In this document: positions 1-8,274 of the stretch, in pieces
Layout of the letters: every line of letters begins with the position of its first letter
How positions within the stretch are numbered: position 1 is the first letter of the stretch
Assembly: GCA_019359375.1 (NCBI GenBank)
Contig: JAHHHL010000048.1
Span: forward strand, 1-45,618
Direction of reading: 5' to 3'
Length of the DNA: 45,618 nt
Source of the DNA: Lyngbya sp. HA4199-MV5
Lineage (GTDB): Bacteria; Cyanobacteriota; Cyanobacteriia; Leptolyngbyales; Leptolyngbyaceae
Notes under the pieces: generated by a model
What the model was told of the DNA's origin: nothing
Database searches by the model: none
The model's input: the letters and a program-made list of their open reading frames with translations, nothing else
Position numbers and translations under genes: made by a program

Positions 1-124
1 GAGCGGTTGGCGCAACTCAACTTACCCTTGCGCTGAGGCAGGGTCTCCTTGGGAGACGCATAAACTTGCCCCCTTGGGGGGCTAACAGATGATAAGCCTC
101 CGGCTTTGCCGGAGGTGATTTAAC
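1..124. repeat. cluster of three short palindromes at window edge
   Basis: No gene is visible here. Three short hairpins follow one another: GTCTCC/GGAGAC (43-48 with 52-57), a CCCCC/GGGGG pair (69-80), and CCTCCGGC/GCCGGAGG with a TTT loop (97-104 with 108-115). The last lies just past the stop codon of the minus-strand gene ending at 125, so it could help end that transcript, although no clear U-tract follows. Short palindromes of this sort are dispersed in cyanobacterial genomes. Confidence 0.55.
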
Positions 125-970
125 TTAAAACTCCTCTTCTTCTGTGGGGATGAACTCTAGACGATAACGGTATAACGCTACCGGACGATCGCCTGCCTTG
201 AAGTATTTTGGATCTTGTGGCGAGAGATAAATCGCTGTCACCTGATCGGCTGTGATCGCGGGCTTTTCGGCTGAAGTCTCTGCAAGGTGTTGGTAGGCGG
301 TTGTGGTTTCAACCTGGTTCAGGTAGGGATTAGGCACTCCGCGAAAGACTTGCTGGAAAAGCTCGGTGGTGAGGAAGCGATCGATCTCAGGTGTTTCGAC
401 CGCACGAGCTGTCACCACAGAAATTAACTGCCGTCCACCTTCCAGTAATGTCATCTGACGATTGGGCGATCGCGGATCGACCGTCACAGCCAACACGCTG
501 TCGCCCATGTAGGCTTTGGCAAGATTAAATCCATTGAAGGCACGATCGGACACCACGGGATCTTTAATCAGACCCTTGAGCGGCAGCATAGACAGAAATT
601 CGCGGGTTGTAGACAGAGTGCTGGAGGGGACAAAGCGAACTTTACAGGCGATCGGCTGATTGAGATACTGCTGGTTACTATCAAACCCTGGTGTCACTAC
701 ATCGGGTGCCAGGGGTGCTGCCAACTCAACCAGTGTGCTGGTCATCGTCCAGGTGCCTGCTAACCAGGCGGGATACTCCAGGTCGCCGTTAGCAGGTTGT
801 ACGACAGGCTTGTTGTCCCACTTGGGAAAAGATGCAAGGCGATCGTCTAACAAGCCCGCGTTGACGGCATTCATCGACATGAACCAGCACAGCAGCACAC
901 ACCAGAAAAGGCGCAAGCACACTTGAGGAGAAGGAGCTACGCCTTTGAATCGTTTCCAATGTGTAGTCAT
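125..970 (-). CDS. DUF6816 family protein with signal peptide
   Basis: A protein of about 281 residues when started at the ATG at 970; the frame stays open upstream to 1198, but that part is not protein-like and runs through a hairpin. The start at 970 gives a signal peptide: basic N-terminus (THWKRFK), a hydrophobic stretch (LRLFWCVLLCWF) and a likely cleavage site after NAVNA. The mature part begins AGLLDDRLASFPKWDNKP and carries the motifs GDLEYPAWLAGTW and APLAPDVVTPGF, which I recognise as the cyanobacterial/plastid DUF6816 family. Members are conserved in oxygenic phototrophs and their function is not established; export to the periplasm or thylakoid lumen is inferred from the signal peptide. 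An alternative ATG is at 991. It follows the zinc-ribbon gene on the same strand after a 150-bp gap holding a hairpin. Confidence 0.75.
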   Translation of the reverse strand: MTTHWKRFKGVAPSPQVCLRLFWCVLLCWFMSMNAVNAGLLDDRLASFPKWDNKPVVQPANGDLEYPAWLAGTWTMTSTLVELAAPLAPDVVTPGFDSNQQYLNQPIACKVRFVPSSTLSTTREFLSMLPLKGLIKDPVVSDRAFNGFNLAKAYMGDSVLAVTVDPRSPNRQMTLLEGGRQLISVVTARAVETPEIDRFLTTELFQQVFRGVPNPYLNQVETTTAYQHLAETSAEKPAITADQVTAIYLSPQDPKYFKAGDRPVALYRYRLEFIPTEEEEF

Positions 971-1042
971 GCTGCCAATGGATGCGGTCATCCTCAATCG
1001 TAGCAAGGGACGACACAGGTTTAGGGTAAAAATCGAGCCTTT

Positions 1043-1073
1043 AGACCTCCAAGGTTTTAAACCTCGGAGGTCT
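1043..1073. repeat. hairpin between two minus-strand genes
   Basis: AGACCTCC (1043-1050) pairs with GGAGGTCT (1066-1073), and the enclosed GGTTTTAAACC is itself palindromic. It lies between the stop of the zinc-ribbon gene (1122) and the start of the DUF6816 gene (970). Related AAACCTCNGAGGTTT palindromes occur at 4304-4318 and 4356-4370, so this is a small dispersed repeat type. A terminator or RNA-processing role is only inferred. Confidence 0.5.
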
Positions 1074-1121
1074 TGGGGAACGCTCAAAATCGGTGCCCTA
1101 AAATGAAGTTGTGACGCTGCC

Positions 1122-1571
1122 CTAGTTTTGAGCGCGATCGTCCTCAAGAAAAGGATGGGGTTGCGATCGCCAGGGATGGCTATGCTCATGCAAGCCAAAG
1201 CGTGCGGCTTCTAGCTCCTGCGTATCCTGGGCAAAGACACCAAGTTGCATGAGCCATTGCTGCCAGAACGACGGAAATTTGATCGGTTCTTTTGCCGCTT
1301 CTAGCAACTCCAGGGCGCGTGCCTGTAGCGTGACAGTCTGAGCCTCCTGTGTGCTCTCTTGTTGCAGAAGGATTCTTGCGTTTAAGACCATGCGTTGCTT
1401 AAACTCCGTCGCTGGTAATTTGGCACAGGTTGGGCAAACATCGCCTTGAAGTAACCCATTGTCCTCGTACAGCAGAGCACGAATCGGCGCGACATGAAAC
1501 ACCTGCTGACAAACCGTGCAGCGAAGGTTGTCTCGGCAAGGATAAAGCTTACGTTCTAGTTGAATTTTCAT
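1122..1571 (-). CDS. small zinc-ribbon-like conserved protein
   Basis: A 149-residue protein started at the ATG at 1571 (MKIQLERKLYPCRDNL); an upstream in-frame start at 1601 adds ten residues without protein character. The N-terminal half has two cysteine pairs, LRCTVCQQVF (C-x2-C) and DVCPTCAKLP (C-x2-C), about 33 residues apart, the layout of a zinc ribbon. Helical, Gln/Glu-rich sequence follows (LLQQESTQEAQTVTLQARAL), then a tryptophan-containing tail (FPSFWQQWLMQLG). I know no functional name for it; similar hypothetical proteins occur in cyanobacteria. Zinc binding is inferred from cysteine spacing; a role in nucleic-acid or protein binding would be a guess. Confidence 0.65.
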   Translation of the reverse strand: MKIQLERKLYPCRDNLRCTVCQQVFHVAPIRALLYEDNGLLQGDVCPTCAKLPATEFKQRMVLNARILLQQESTQEAQTVTLQARALELLEAAKEPIKFPSFWQQWLMQLGVFAQDTQELEAARFGLHEHSHPWRSQPHPFLEDDRAQN

Positions 1572-1990
1572 AGTGACGATGGCTCGTATTGAAAGGGGCA
1601 ATTAACGTGCGCCATAGTTCAACGCTAGCTGATAGGTTCTATACAAATTTGGGCTTTTTCATAATTCTCAATGTTAAGAATCGATCGAGTTTGGTTCGCG
1701 ATCAAACGCCAGACATAACGCTAAAAACGCTACGAAGCAGTTGATCCCCACACTTAAATTCAAGCGATTCTTTGTTAAGACGGAGCAACAAAAACAGATA
1801 GCTTTTGTAGGGATCATCCGTGAGATGGGCTGTCAACTCCGATCTAGATCGGTTAGTCTGACGAATGGAGTCGGGTAGCCTATCATCAACCTTTGATGAC
1901 AATGCTTTTCACCTTTGGTTGTGCTTCTGTTGGACACATTTGCCTTGGCACATTCGCTCAGCGATCGCGCGCTTAACTGTCACCTGCACC
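1572..1990. other. divergent intergenic region
   Basis: This 419-bp gap lies between the minus-strand zinc-ribbon gene and the plus-strand ExoD-family gene, so it should hold both promoters. I see no convincing sigma-70 pair, operator or RNA gene. A 66-codon minus-strand frame (1702-1902, TTG start) has no family resemblance and I do not call it. Confidence 0.4.
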
Positions 1991-2596
1991 ATGAAGCTAA
2001 GATTTTCGCAAGATTTGGAAGCATTGCTAAAGGTACTGGCAGAGAAACCTCTAACGCTGGGCGACATTTTGGCAGAAACCTCCGAACGAGGCTTTAGTCT
2101 GGTGATTGCGTTGCTTGCTCTACCGTTTCTATTGCCAATGCCACCGGGCTTTGCCGGACCATTGGGGTTAGGCTGCCTTATCTTAGGGGCACAGATGGCA
2201 GTGGGGCGACGATCGCCCTGGTTGCCCAAACGGATCGCGCAATTCCAGTTCCCTAACTGGCTCGTGTCGAACTTGCTCGGTCTACTTCGCCGAGTGACCG
2301 CACTGATCGAGACGTTCGTTCGCCCCCGATTGCGTCAGCTTGCCGAAAGTGCTCACATTTGGCAGTTGAATGGGCTTTGCATTGCCTGGTTGGCGTTTTT
2401 GCTCATGCTTCCCATCCCGTTTACCAACCCCATTCCCACTGCTGGTATCCTGTTGCTGGCAATTGCCATGCTAGAGGCTGACGGGCTGCTCATGTGTATT
2501 GCCTATGGCATGACGATCGCCATTACCCTTGCCGTTGCGGGCATTGGCTATGTGCTCTGGCAATCACCCGGCTTTTTTCAAGATCTGTTTGGGTGA
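1991..2596 (+). CDS. ExoD family membrane protein
   Basis: A 201-residue membrane protein from the ATG at 1991 (MKLRFSQDLEALLKVLAEKP). The frame is open back to 1865, but the upstream part does not resemble the family. The sequence reads as exopolysaccharide-synthesis protein ExoD (PF06055): an N-terminal amphipathic 'TLGDILAETSERGFSL' segment, a first hydrophobic block (VIALLALPFLLPMPPG), a basic middle (RLRQLAESAHIW), then several hydrophobic segments (LCIAWLAFLLMLPIPF, PTAGILLLAIAMLEADG, MTIAITLAVAGIGYVLW). The family's typical proline-rich membrane turns (LPMPPG, LPIPFTNPIP) are present and length is normal. Rhizobial ExoD affects exopolysaccharide production and alkali tolerance; its biochemical activity is unclear. 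The TIR gene follows about 100 bp downstream on the same strand, with no obvious functional link. Confidence 0.85.
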   Translation: MKLRFSQDLEALLKVLAEKPLTLGDILAETSERGFSLVIALLALPFLLPMPPGFAGPLGLGCLILGAQMAVGRRSPWLPKRIAQFQFPNWLVSNLLGLLRRVTALIETFVRPRLRQLAESAHIWQLNGLCIAWLAFLLMLPIPFTNPIPTAGILLLAIAMLEADGLLMCIAYGMTIAITLAVAGIGYVLWQSPGFFQDLFG

Positions 2597-2698
2597 TGCA
2601 GGGCAGCAGAAAACGCTCGATCATCTTATCTTTCTCGCACAAAATTAATGTAGATTGAGGGCATCGCTGCTTCAGATCATTAAGTGTCGCCATCACGC

Positions 2699-4297
2699 AT
2701 GTCTGATCTTCCTGTCAATGCCCCATTGACTCAGCCAAAGACTGTAGAACCACGATCGCCGGACGAAGCACCGCGACGTATTTTCATTAGTTACAAGCGT
2801 GGGGTCGAGCCAGATGAACCGATCGCGCTGCATCTCTTTCACACGCTGAACCAGCACCATGCAGTCTTTATTGACCAGACGATGACGGTGGGTACGCGCT
2901 GGGCAGAGCGTATTGAAGCCGAGATCCGGCAGGCGGATTTTGTGATTATGGTACTCTCGGCGCAGTCGGTGCACAGTGAGATGGTGTTGGGAGAAATTGA
3001 GACGGCGCATCATCTGGCAAAGAAACAGAATGGTAAGCCAGTGCTGCTGCCTGTGCGGCTTGCTTATCGGGAGCCGTTTGTGTATCCGCTGAGTGCATAC
3101 TTGAATGGCATCAACTGGGCGTTTTGGGAAAACGCTGCTGATACGCCCCGGCTCTTGCAGGAATTGATGCAGGCGATCGCGGGGAACACCCTTTCGCTGA
3201 ATACTGAGGACTCGAAAGCAGATCTGCTCCAGCCAGCCGCGCCTGATGCGATGCCGCCACCGCTACCGTCTGCCCAGCTAGCGCCTCTGGAAATGCCTGA
3301 GGGGACGATGAACCCAGAGTCGCGGTTCTATGTGGAGCGTCCTACGGATGCGATCGCCCTCAGTACGATTCAGCAGAGGGGGAAGGGCGTAACCATTACC
3401 ATTAAGGGACCGCGCCAGATGGGCAAAAGCTCGCTGCTCGTAAGGACGATCGAAGCCGCTATCAATGCCGGAAAGCGGGTTGCCTTTCTGGATTTTCAAC
3501 TCTTCGACAAAACAGCATTGACCAATCCGGAGCCGTTCTTTCGGCAGTTTTGCGCCTGGTTGTCAGATGAGCTGGAGATGGACAGCCAGGTAGAGTCGTA
3601 TTGGGCAATGCCGCTGGGCAACAGTCAGCGCTGTACGCGCTATATGCAGCGGTATTTGTTGAAGGAACTGGGCAGTCCGCTGGTGCTGGCGATGGATGAG
3701 GTAGAGTCGGTCTTCGATACCGATTTTCGCTCAGACTTTTTTAGTATGCTGCGGAGCTGGCACAACAGCCGCGCCACATCACCTATTTGGCGGCAGCTTG
3801 ACCTGGCGCTGGTGACATCCACGGAACCCTACCAGTTGATTGAAAATCTGAACCAGTCGCCCTTTAATGTGGGGCTGGTGATTGACCTGACGGACTTTAC
3901 GCCTGACCAAATGACAACCCTGAACCAGCGGCACGGCTCCCCCTTCAACGCCGAGCAAGAACAACAACTCATGCGACTCCTGAATGGGCATCCCTATCTG
4001 GTGCGACGGGCGCTGTATCTGACTGCCAGTGAGCAAATGACGGTGGCAGAGTTGTTTGAGCAAGCGATCGACGATCGGGGTCCCTTTGGCGATCACCTGC
4101 GCTATCACCTGTTTCGGATGCACGACAAGAAAGCGTTGGTGCAGGGTTTTGTGCAGGTGATTAAGAACAATGTCTGCCAGGATGAGCAGGTGTTCTTTCG
4201 TCTACGCGGGGCAGGGCTGGTGCGGCGAGAGGGGCAGACGGTGTTGCCTCGGTGTCAATTGTATGCAGATTATTTTCGAGAGCACTTGAGGGGGTGA
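2699..4297 (+). CDS. TIR domain fused to AAA/STAND-like ATPase
   Basis: A 532-residue two-domain protein, started at the ATG at 2699; a GTG at 2684 would add five residues and neither has a clear ribosome site. Residues about 26-160 form a TIR domain: RRIFISYKRG at its start, then AVFIDQTMTVGTRWAERIEAEI, and LSAQSVHSEMVLGEIETAH, in which the Glu near residue 99 matches the catalytic Glu of NAD-cleaving TIR domains. A Pro-rich linker (DAMPPPLPSAQLAPLEMP) leads to an AAA_35-like ATPase (PF14516 type) at about 200-530, with Walker A GPRQMGKSS (237-245), Walker B LVLAMDEVE (328-336) and a conserved LNGHPYLVRRAL segment. TIR-STAND proteins in bacteria include antiphage and cell-death effectors that hydrolyse NAD; that role here is inference. 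The next gene on the same strand shares the ATPase domain, about 200 bp away, suggesting joint function or duplication. Confidence 0.88.
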   Translation: MSDLPVNAPLTQPKTVEPRSPDEAPRRIFISYKRGVEPDEPIALHLFHTLNQHHAVFIDQTMTVGTRWAERIEAEIRQADFVIMVLSAQSVHSEMVLGEIETAHHLAKKQNGKPVLLPVRLAYREPFVYPLSAYLNGINWAFWENAADTPRLLQELMQAIAGNTLSLNTEDSKADLLQPAAPDAMPPPLPSAQLAPLEMPEGTMNPESRFYVERPTDAIALSTIQQRGKGVTITIKGPRQMGKSSLLVRTIEAAINAGKRVAFLDFQLFDKTALTNPEPFFRQFCAWLSDELEMDSQVESYWAMPLGNSQRCTRYMQRYLLKELGSPLVLAMDEVESVFDTDFRSDFFSMLRSWHNSRATSPIWRQLDLALVTSTEPYQLIENLNQSPFNVGLVIDLTDFTPDQMTTLNQRHGSPFNAEQEQQLMRLLNGHPYLVRRALYLTASEQMTVAELFEQAIDDRGPFGDHLRYHLFRMHDKKALVQGFVQVIKNNVCQDEQVFFRLRGAGLVRREGQTVLPRCQLYADYFREHLRG

Positions 4298-4303
4298 GGG
4301 TGC

Positions 4304-4461
4304 AAACCTCAGAGGTTTTAACCCAGCATCAAGCGTCTGACCAATGTCGTCGCTGAAACCTCCGAGGTTTTGGTCAGAGTATCAAAGGCTCATGGAAGAA
4401 ACCGGATTTCTGGCTGTAATCTGATTGCAACAGCAGAGACTCGTAGAAAAATCCGGTTTCT
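4304..4461. repeat. three foldbacks between the two STAND genes
   Basis: The 196-bp gap holds AAACCTCAGAGGTTT (4304-4318); AAACCTCCGAGGTTT (4356-4370) enclosed by TCTGACCA/TGGTCAGA (4336-4343 with 4371-4378); and a 13-bp inverted pair AGAAACCGGATTT (4397-4409) with its complement at 4449-4461. The AAACCTC type recurs near 1043-1073. The last hairpin ends 32 bp before the ATG at 4494, so it would lie in the leader of the second gene. A terminator/attenuator role is possible but not shown. Confidence 0.6.
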
Positions 4462-4493
4462 AGCAATCGGTAGGCGTGGATGAGGAGAAAATG

Positions 4494-7400
4494 ATGACAG
4501 GCACAACCATCTATACGGTAGGCGGCACAGTGCAGGCGGGGGGTGGGGTGTATTTGCCCCGTCGCGCGGATGAGGAACTGTTGGCGCTGTGTCGATCGTC
4601 CACGTTTGCCTTTGTCCTCACGCCGCGCCAGATGGGGAAGTCGAGCCTGATGGTGCAGACGGCAGAAACGCTGGCAGAGGAGGGCATCCGCTCTGCCATT
4701 GTGGATTTGCAAGACCTGGGCGCACAGGTGACGGCAGAGCAGTGGTACTTTGGCTTTTTGGTGAAGCTGGAAGACCAACTGATGCTGGATACCGACGTGG
4801 TGAGCTGGTGGCGCGATCGCGAACATCTGGGTGTGTCCCAACGGTTAACGTCCTTTTTTGAAGCGGTGCTGCTGACGGAGATCCCAGACCCGATCGTGAT
4901 CTTTGTGGATGAGATTGACACCACCCTCAGCCTCGACTTCACCGACGATTTCTTCACCGCCATCCGGTATCTCTACCTCGCCCGTGCCCATAAACTCGTC
5001 TTTCAGCGGCTCTCCTTTGTGCTGGTGGGCGTTGCCACCCCCGGCGATCTCATCCACGACCCCAAGCGCACGCCCTTTAACATTGGGCAGCGGGTAGACC
5101 TGACCGACTTTACCCAGGCAGAAGCGCTGCCCTTGGCGGATGGCTTTGGGCTACCCGCAGATCAGGCAACCCAGGTGTTGGGCTGGGTGATGCAGTGGAC
5201 AGGCGGACACCCCTACCTGACGCAGCGCCTGTGTCGTGCCCTGGTGGATGTGGGGCAGTTGTATTGGACGAAAGAAGAGGTCGATCGCGTCGTTGGCAGC
5301 ACGTTCCTGGGTGCGATGTGTGAGCAGGACAGCAACATGCAGTTTGTGCGCGACATGCTGACGAAACGGGCAGATGATGTGTACGGCGTGTTGACCACCT
5401 ACCGCGAGGTGTGGCGCGGGCGACAACCCGTGCTGGATGAGGAGCAATCGCTCAATAAATCACACCTGAAGCTATCGGGCGTGGTGAAGCGAGCCGATGG
5501 AGCGCTGGTGGTGCGGAATCCTATCTACCGGGAGGTGTTTGATGATCAGTGGGTGAAAAGCCACCTGCCCGTCAACTGGAATAAGCGACTGCAACGGGCA
5601 GCGGTGATCTTAATTGGAGCAGTATTGGTTTCCTCGGTGCCTTTAGCCGTCTTTGGTTGGAGTCAAGCCATTGAGGCTGGTAAGCAACGTCTGCTTGCTG
5701 AAGACAACGCAAAGGTCGCTCGTTTGAGTGAACGGGTAGCGAAACGGCAGGCTGAACTAGCTCAAAAAAGCAAACAGGAGGCTGAAAAGAGCAGACAGGA
5801 AGCTGAAACACAAGCTCGATTAGCCAGACAACAGGAACGGATTGCTAAACAACAGACAATATTGGCTGAAAAAAGACGGCTACAGGCAGAAGCCGCACAA
5901 CAAACGGCTAATAAGCTGCGGCAGAAAGCAGAGATGGCTCGCAAGGCTGAAGCAGATCAGCGGGTAAAAGCGGTTGACGCTCAACGACTAGCTGAAAGAA
6001 GCAGGCAGGAGGCGATCTCTGCGAGAGCAATTATCGAGGCTCAGAAGGCAAACGTCGATCTTAATACCCGCAGTCTAGTCGCGGAAAAGCTCCTCGATTC
6101 AAATTTGGATCTTGAAGCACTAATAGAAATCTTGACGACAGAACGACGAATCAAGCAGTTAGGAAAACTTGTGAACGCAAACACTCAAATGCTAGCGACT
6201 GCCACACTACAGCAAGTTGTTTATGGAGTAAGTGAGCGTAATCGATTAAAAGGTCATAAAGGTCCTGTTTCTAGTGTCAGTTTCAGTCCTGATGGAAAGA
6301 CGATCGCTTCTGCTAGTCTTGATGGCACGGTGAAACTATGGGACCTAAAGGGGCAGGAACTTGAAACCCTCAAAGGGCATCAGGATTATGTTTCTAATGT
6401 TAGTTTCAGTCCCGATGGGAAGACGATCGCTTCTGCTAGTGGGGATGGTATGGTGAAGTTGTGGAACCTAAAGGGGCAGGAACTGAAAACCCTCAAAGGG
6501 CATGGCAGGAGTGTTCTCAGTGTTGCTTTCAGCCCAGATGGCAAGACAATCGCTTCCGCCAGTAATGATAAAATGGTGAAGCTGTGGAACCTAAAGGGGC
6601 AGGAACTTAAAAGCTTCAAAGGGCATAGCGATTCTGTTTTCAGTGTTAGTTTCAGCCCGGACGGAAAGATAATTGCCTCAGCCAGTGGTGACAAAACGGT
6701 GAAACTGTGGAATCTGGAGGGGCAGGAACTCAAAACCCTTAAAGGGCATAGCGATTCTGTTTTCGGTGTTAGTTTCAGCCCGGACGGAAAGACGATTGCT
6801 TCTGCTAGTGCGGATGGTACGGTGAAACTGTGGAATTTGGAGGGGCAGGAACTCAAAACTCTCAAAGGGCATAGCAGTAATGTTCTCAGTGTTAGTTTCA
6901 GCCCGGACGGAAAGACAATTGCCTCTGCTAGTGCCGATGGTACGGTGAAACTGTGGAACTTGGAGGGGCAGGAGCTCAAAACCATCAAAGGACATAGCAG
7001 TTATATTAACGGCGTTAGTTTCAGCCCGGACAAGAAGACGATTGCTTCTGCTAGCGCTGATGGTACGGTGAAACTGTGGAATTTGGAGGGGCAGGAACTC
7101 AAAACCCTTAAGGGGCATGAGAGTAGTGTCCTCAATGTCAATTTCAGCCTGGACGGAAAGACAATCGCTTCCGCCAGTGATGACAAAACGGTGAAACTGT
7201 GGAATCTGGAGGGGCAGGAACTCAAAACCCTTAAAGGGCATAGCGATTCTGTTTTCGGTGTTAGTTTCAGCCCGGACGGAAAGATAATTGCCTCAGCCAG
7301 TGGTGACAAAACGGTGAAACTGTGGAATCTGGAGGGGCAGGAACTCAAAACCCTTAAAGGGCATAGCGATTCTGTTTTCGGTGTTAGTTTCAGCCCGGAC

Positions 7401-8147
7401 GGAAAGACGATTGCTTCTGCTAGTGCGGATGGTACGGTGAAACTGTGGAATTTGGAGGGGCAGGAACTCAAAACTCTCAAAGGGCATAGCGATTCTGTTT
7501 TCAGTGTTAGTTTCAGCCCGGACGGAAAGATAATTGCCTCAGCTAGTGATGACAAAACGGTGAAACTGTGGAATCTGGAGGGGCAGGAACTCAAAACTCT
7601 CAAAGGGCATAGTAGCTCTATTAATGACGTTAGTTTTAGCTCGGACGGAAAGACGATTGCTTCTGCTAGCGCGGATGGTACGGTGAAACTGTGGAATTTG
7701 GAGGGGCAGGAACTCAAAACTCTCAAAGGGCATAGTAACGGGTTATTGGGTGTTGGTTTTAGCCCGGACGGAAAGACGATTGCTTCTGCTAGTGCGGATG
7801 GTACGGTGAAATTATGGAATTTGGAGGGGCAGGAACTCAAAACTCTCAAAGGGCATAATGGCTGGGTTAGACGCGTCAGATTTAGCCCAGATGGCAATAC
7901 CCTCGCCTCCGCTAGTGATGACAACACGGTGGCTCTCTGGAACCTGGATCTGGATGACTTGATGGCGCGTGGCTGCGATTGGCTGCACGACTATCTCACC
8001 ACCAACCCCAACGTCAGTGAGTCTGACCGTCATCTCTGCGACGGCGTTAGGCGAGTCAGGAAGGTCTCAGCCGTACCGGAACAGCAGGCGGAGGGGCAGT
8101 GGTTTGGGTGGGTGGCGAGGGAGTGGAGAAGGTTGATGAGGGTGTAG
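4494..8147 (+). CDS. AAA/STAND-like ATPase, membrane segment, coiled coil, 14 WD40 repeats
   Basis: A 1217-residue protein; the ATG at 4494 has GAGGAG six bases upstream (a second ATG is at 4491, a GTG at 4476). Domain order: AAA_35-like ATPase (PF14516 type) at about 1-360, with Walker A TPRQMGKSSL (43-52), Walker B IVIFVDEIDT (134-143) and WTGGHPYLTQRL; one transmembrane segment at about 368-388 (AAVILIGAVLVSSVPLAVFG); a long Lys/Gln/Glu/Ala-rich coiled coil at about 395-525; then 14 WD40 repeats of exactly 41 residues (about 585-1158), each of the pattern LKGHxxxVxxVSFSPDGKTIASASxDGTVKLWNLxGQELKT; and a basic tail ending EWRRLMRV. Fourteen blades fit two seven-bladed propellers. The family is common in filamentous cyanobacteria and is usually read as a signalling or NLR-like receptor; partner and trigger are unknown. 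The propeller side relative to the membrane cannot be told. Confidence 0.9.
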   Translation: MTGTTIYTVGGTVQAGGGVYLPRRADEELLALCRSSTFAFVLTPRQMGKSSLMVQTAETLAEEGIRSAIVDLQDLGAQVTAEQWYFGFLVKLEDQLMLDTDVVSWWRDREHLGVSQRLTSFFEAVLLTEIPDPIVIFVDEIDTTLSLDFTDDFFTAIRYLYLARAHKLVFQRLSFVLVGVATPGDLIHDPKRTPFNIGQRVDLTDFTQAEALPLADGFGLPADQATQVLGWVMQWTGGHPYLTQRLCRALVDVGQLYWTKEEVDRVVGSTFLGAMCEQDSNMQFVRDMLTKRADDVYGVLTTYREVWRGRQPVLDEEQSLNKSHLKLSGVVKRADGALVVRNPIYREVFDDQWVKSHLPVNWNKRLQRAAVILIGAVLVSSVPLAVFGWSQAIEAGKQRLLAEDNAKVARLSERVAKRQAELAQKSKQEAEKSRQEAETQARLARQQERIAKQQTILAEKRRLQAEAAQQTANKLRQKAEMARKAEADQRVKAVDAQRLAERSRQEAISARAIIEAQKANVDLNTRSLVAEKLLDSNLDLEALIEILTTERRIKQLGKLVNANTQMLATATLQQVVYGVSERNRLKGHKGPVSSVSFSPDGKTIASASLDGTVKLWDLKGQELETLKGHQDYVSNVSFSPDGKTIASASGDGMVKLWNLKGQELKTLKGHGRSVLSVAFSPDGKTIASASNDKMVKLWNLKGQELKSFKGHSDSVFSVSFSPDGKIIASASGDKTVKLWNLEGQELKTLKGHSDSVFGVSFSPDGKTIASASADGTVKLWNLEGQELKTLKGHSSNVLSVSFSPDGKTIASASADGTVKLWNLEGQELKTIKGHSSYINGVSFSPDKKTIASASADGTVKLWNLEGQELKTLKGHESSVLNVNFSLDGKTIASASDDKTVKLWNLEGQELKTLKGHSDSVFGVSFSPDGKIIASASGDKTVKLWNLEGQELKTLKGHSDSVFGVSFSPDGKTIASASADGTVKLWNLEGQELKTLKGHSDSVFSVSFSPDGKIIASASDDKTVKLWNLEGQELKTLKGHSSSINDVSFSSDGKTIASASADGTVKLWNLEGQELKTLKGHSNGLLGVGFSPDGKTIASASADGTVKLWNLEGQELKTLKGHNGWVRRVRFSPDGNTLASASDDNTVALWNLDLDDLMARGCDWLHDYLTTNPNVSESDRHLCDGVRRVRKVSAVPEQQAEGQWFGWVAREWRRLMRV
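6246..7967 (+). repeat. 14 tandem 123-bp repeats encoding WD40 blades
   Basis: Fourteen in-frame units of 123 bp start at 6246 and recur every 123 bases to the last unit at 7845. Similarity is at the DNA level, not only protein: bases 6643-6875 (233 nt, parts of units 4-6) are identical to 7258-7490 (units 9-11), exactly five units away, and units 5 and 10 agree at all 123 positions. Unit 14 and units 1-3 are the most divergent. The pattern shows recent internal duplication or gene conversion. The unusually regular codons also leave long open frames on the opposite strand, which are not genes. Confidence 0.95.
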
Positions 8148-8194
8148 GGTGTGGGGTGTAGCCAGGAGAAGGGGGAGGGGCGATCGTACACGTA

Positions 8195-8262
8195 GCTGAG
8201 TACTGAGGTGAGGACTGAGTATTCGTCTTCTCTCAGCCCTCAGCCCTCAATCCTCAGCACTC
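8195..8262. terminator. foldback between convergent genes
   Basis: GAGTACTGAGG-type sequence (8198-8219) is followed by CTCAGCCCTCAGCCCTCAATCC (8232-8253) and CTCAGCACTC, which can pair back on it. The right arm is built of 7-bp units (CTCAGCC twice, then variants). It sits between the stop of the plus-strand WD40 gene (8147) and that of the minus-strand glycosyltransferase (8275), where a bidirectional terminator would be expected. The function is inferred. Confidence 0.5.
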
Positions 8263-8274
8263 TTAAAACACGCC

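Noticed and set aside
1702-1902. 66-codon minus-strand frame
   Set aside because: TTG start, no ribosome site and no family similarity; it lies in a divergent promoter region.
6386-7927. Long minus-strand frames opposite the WD40 repeats
   Set aside because: They mirror the regular codons of the 123-bp repeats on the plus strand and have no protein character; the plus-strand WD40 reading explains the region.
6246-7967. CRISPR-like regular spacing
   Set aside because: The units are 123-bp coding repeats for WD40 blades without spacers.
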